From positions 1-40,365 of the forward strand of contig JAMFSA010000016.1 of the NCBI GenBank assembly GCA_026225055.1: 40,365 nucleotides of DNA, written 5' to 3'. Positions 38,964 through 40,365 of the stretch are shown piece after piece; the stretch's first letter is position 1, and every line of letters starts with the position of its first letter. The translations under genes and the position numbers were made by a program. Below the pieces are notes generated by a model. The model did not search any database. It had not been told where the DNA came from and was given only the letters and a program-made list of their open reading frames with translations. The stretch is from Mucilaginibacter xinganensis (lineage in GTDB: Bacteria > Bacteroidota > Bacteroidia > Sphingobacteriales > Sphingobacteriaceae).

Positions 38964-40349
38964 ATGTTAAGTTTAAAAAGATGCCTGTGCATTTTGCTAT
39001 TGCTGGTAACAGCCGCGGCTCATGCACAGCAATCACCGGCAACTGTTACGTTAAAACAACTGCTGAACAGCGTTAATCAAAAAGCACCTACCCTGCTTAC
39101 CGATTCCGCAGCCATTGCTATTCGCCAGGCGCAGGCCGCCGAAGTACGGAACAACTGGCTGCCCGATCTTACCCTTAATTACCAGGCTGATATTGGCACG
39201 GCAAACAATGTCACCGGGCCGTATTTTGGGTTCGGCATTGTGCCATCAAGTTCAGGCGGTATCCATACTACCAGCGTTACTACCACCATGTCGGATAATC
39301 TGGGCATTGCGGCCTTTAACTGGGAAGTGTACAACTTTGGTAAATACGGCGCCCAAAATAAGGTGGCCAATTCTGATGTGCAGGTACAGCAAAACCAGTT
39401 TGCCGAATCAAAATACGACCTGCAGGCTTATACCATCAATTATTATTTACAACTGGTTCGCTTGCAGAATTTCCTGGGTATCCAGCTGCGTAATATCGAG
39501 CGTACACAGCAGATCAGACGGTCAATTGAATCACTGGCAAAAAGCGGTGTACGTGCCGGGGTTGATACCAGCATAGCCGAGGCCGAGCTATCAAAAGCAA
39601 GGTTAAACTATATAGAGCTGAACAACCAGTTAAAACATGTGCAATTACAGTTATCAGCTGTAAGCGGTTTTAACTACCAGTCGATAGTACCCGATACTAC
39701 CGTTGAGCTTACGCTGATCAATGAGCCTACTGCCTATTTGTTCCCGGCGGATACTGCTAATCACCCCATCATCAATTACTATAAATCTGTTTATCAAAAC
39801 AGCCTGCAACGGGAAGAACTGGTAAAAAAGCAATATAACCCAAAGATCTCCTTACAGGCTGCCGCCTGGTCGCGCGGTTCAAGTGTTGACGGCGAAGGGA
39901 ATTATAATGATTTGAGTAATGGCTTTGGGTTCGACAGGAGCAATTACCTGGTTGGTATAGGCATATCCTATAATCTTTTTGATCTGCGGCGTAAGCAATT
40001 AAAGCTGCGTACCCAAAGGGCAAGTACTGATTATGCCATGCAAAAGCTGGCAGAGCAAAAAGAGCTGCTTTCAGTAAGCGCCACCCAGGCCGATGTGGAA
40101 ATGCAAACCGCTTTGGATCGCCTAAAGGAAATTCCTCACCAATTAAAAGCAGCAAATGATGGTTACCGGCAAAAGCTATCTCTCTATAAAAACGGCTTGA
40201 CCGATATTATAGAGCTGGATGCCGCGCTCAATATTCTCTATCGCGCCGAAACAGATTATATGCAGGCAAAATATGATTATGCCAACGCGCTGTTCCAGAA
40301 AGCGATAACCGAGAACCAGGTAACTTCTGTTTTAAACTATTTAAAATAA
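38964..40349 (+). CDS. TolC-family outer-membrane efflux protein
   Basis: A 461-residue outer-membrane channel subunit. The signal peptide ends AAAHAQ (about residue 22). Two OEP repeats (PF02321) follow: VTLKQLLNSVNQKAPTLLTD, IRQAQAAEVRNNWLPDLTLN, then FNWEVYNFGKYGAQNK and, in the second half, VKKQYNPKISLQAAAWSRGS and GIGISYNLFDLRRKQLKLRT. Long coiled-coil helices (about 120-230 and 345-455) end in YRAETDYMQAKYDYANALFQ, a hallmark of the family. It would pair with an inner-membrane pump and adaptor, likely encoded directly downstream since the next gene begins after 7 bp. The exported substrate is unknown. Confidence 0.93.
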   Translation: MLSLKRCLCILLLLVTAAAHAQQSPATVTLKQLLNSVNQKAPTLLTDSAAIAIRQAQAAEVRNNWLPDLTLNYQADIGTANNVTGPYFGFGIVPSSSGGIHTTSVTTTMSDNLGIAAFNWEVYNFGKYGAQNKVANSDVQVQQNQFAESKYDLQAYTINYYLQLVRLQNFLGIQLRNIERTQQIRRSIESLAKSGVRAGVDTSIAEAELSKARLNYIELNNQLKHVQLQLSAVSGFNYQSIVPDTTVELTLINEPTAYLFPADTANHPIINYYKSVYQNSLQREELVKKQYNPKISLQAAAWSRGSSVDGEGNYNDLSNGFGFDRSNYLVGIGISYNLFDLRRKQLKLRTQRASTDYAMQKLAEQKELLSVSATQADVEMQTALDRLKEIPHQLKAANDGYRQKLSLYKNGLTDIIELDAALNILYRAETDYMQAKYDYANALFQKAITENQVTSVLNYLK

Positions 40350-40356
40350 TCAAATT

Positions 40357-40365
40357 ATGTCAATG
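40357..40365 (+). CDS. Start of the next gene (truncated by the window edge)
   Basis: ATG TCA ATG begins 7 bp after the TolC-family stop codon and runs to the end of the window. In this position an efflux adaptor or RND pump gene is expected from common operon order, but only three codons are visible. Confidence 0.35.

Noticed and set aside
1..40365. tRNA or rRNA genes, transposase or integrase genes
   Set aside because: I looked for conserved tRNA ends, rRNA blocks and transposase-type proteins and found none; the mobile-looking features are all short non-coding elements.

Overview
The window looks like chromosomal DNA from a member of the Bacteroidota, family Sphingobacteriaceae, most like Mucilaginibacter or Pedobacter. 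This rests on family content (PspC/PadR pair, OMP_b-brl_3-type receptor, DUF6600, DUF5672, DUF4403 and DUF5686 proteins, secreted retropepsin-like protease). It also rests on the near absence of Shine-Dalgarno sequences and the recurring Bacteroidetes -7 promoter box TAnnTTTG close to start codons. I see no rRNA, tRNA, CRISPR array, transposase or phage gene.

Layout. 1-5.2 kb: the 5' end of an exported protein (minus strand), a PadR regulator with a PspC membrane protein, and a TonB-receptor-like outer-membrane protein. 5.2-9.8 kb: a repeat-rich gap, recQ, murF and a YnfA-type membrane protein. 9.8-13.2 kb: a 2OG-Fe(II) oxygenase, a secreted DUF6600 protein with a very long glutamine-rich tail, and an exported thioredoxin. 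13.2-14.0 kb: a gene-free block of dispersed repeats plus a strong minus-strand terminator. 14.0-16.6 kb (minus): a PyrR-like phosphoribosyltransferase, an unknown protein and rlmD. 17.0-19.2 kb: a compact three-gene cassette (APS kinase, sulfotransferase, DUF5672 glycosyltransferase-like) bracketed by two copies of a 26-bp repeat. 19.3-20.7 kb: a DUF4403 lipoprotein. 20.9-22.9 kb: an island-like, AT-rich ORC/CDC6-type AAA ATPase gene behind a perfect 40-bp palindrome. 23-25.4 kb: two unknown exported proteins, one 52-residue ORF and repeat-rich DNA. 25.5-28.8 kb (minus): a tightly packed kbl-pheS-lipoprotein-tetR run. 28.9-34.5 kb: DUF5686 protein, trhO, an exported esterase and an exported aspartic protease. 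34.7-36.0 kb: an ECF sigma factor, a zinc-type anti-sigma and a secreted MxxxK-repeat protein. 36.1-38.2 kb (minus): a molybdate ABC transporter (modABC). 38.5 kb to the end: a small membrane protein, a TolC-family protein and the first three codons of the next gene.

The strongest new observations are three. (1) The ECF sigma gene and the downstream MxxxK-repeat gene carry the same 17 bases upstream (TTTGTAAGG, 14 bp, CCGACTAA) with identical spacing and almost the same distance to the start codon, which suggests a small self-contained ECF regulon. (2) The lone AAA ATPase has a cold-shock/OB-like C-terminus and a 40-bp palindrome over its promoter, so it is a candidate autoregulated defence or mobile gene. 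(3) The sulfation cassette has its own APS kinase but no ATP sulfurylase nearby. Smaller points include a Rieske-like lipoprotein that has lost its histidine ligands, simple repeats inserted in frame in murF and pheS, and at least five families of inverted or dispersed intergenic repeats, three of which sit exactly between convergent genes.
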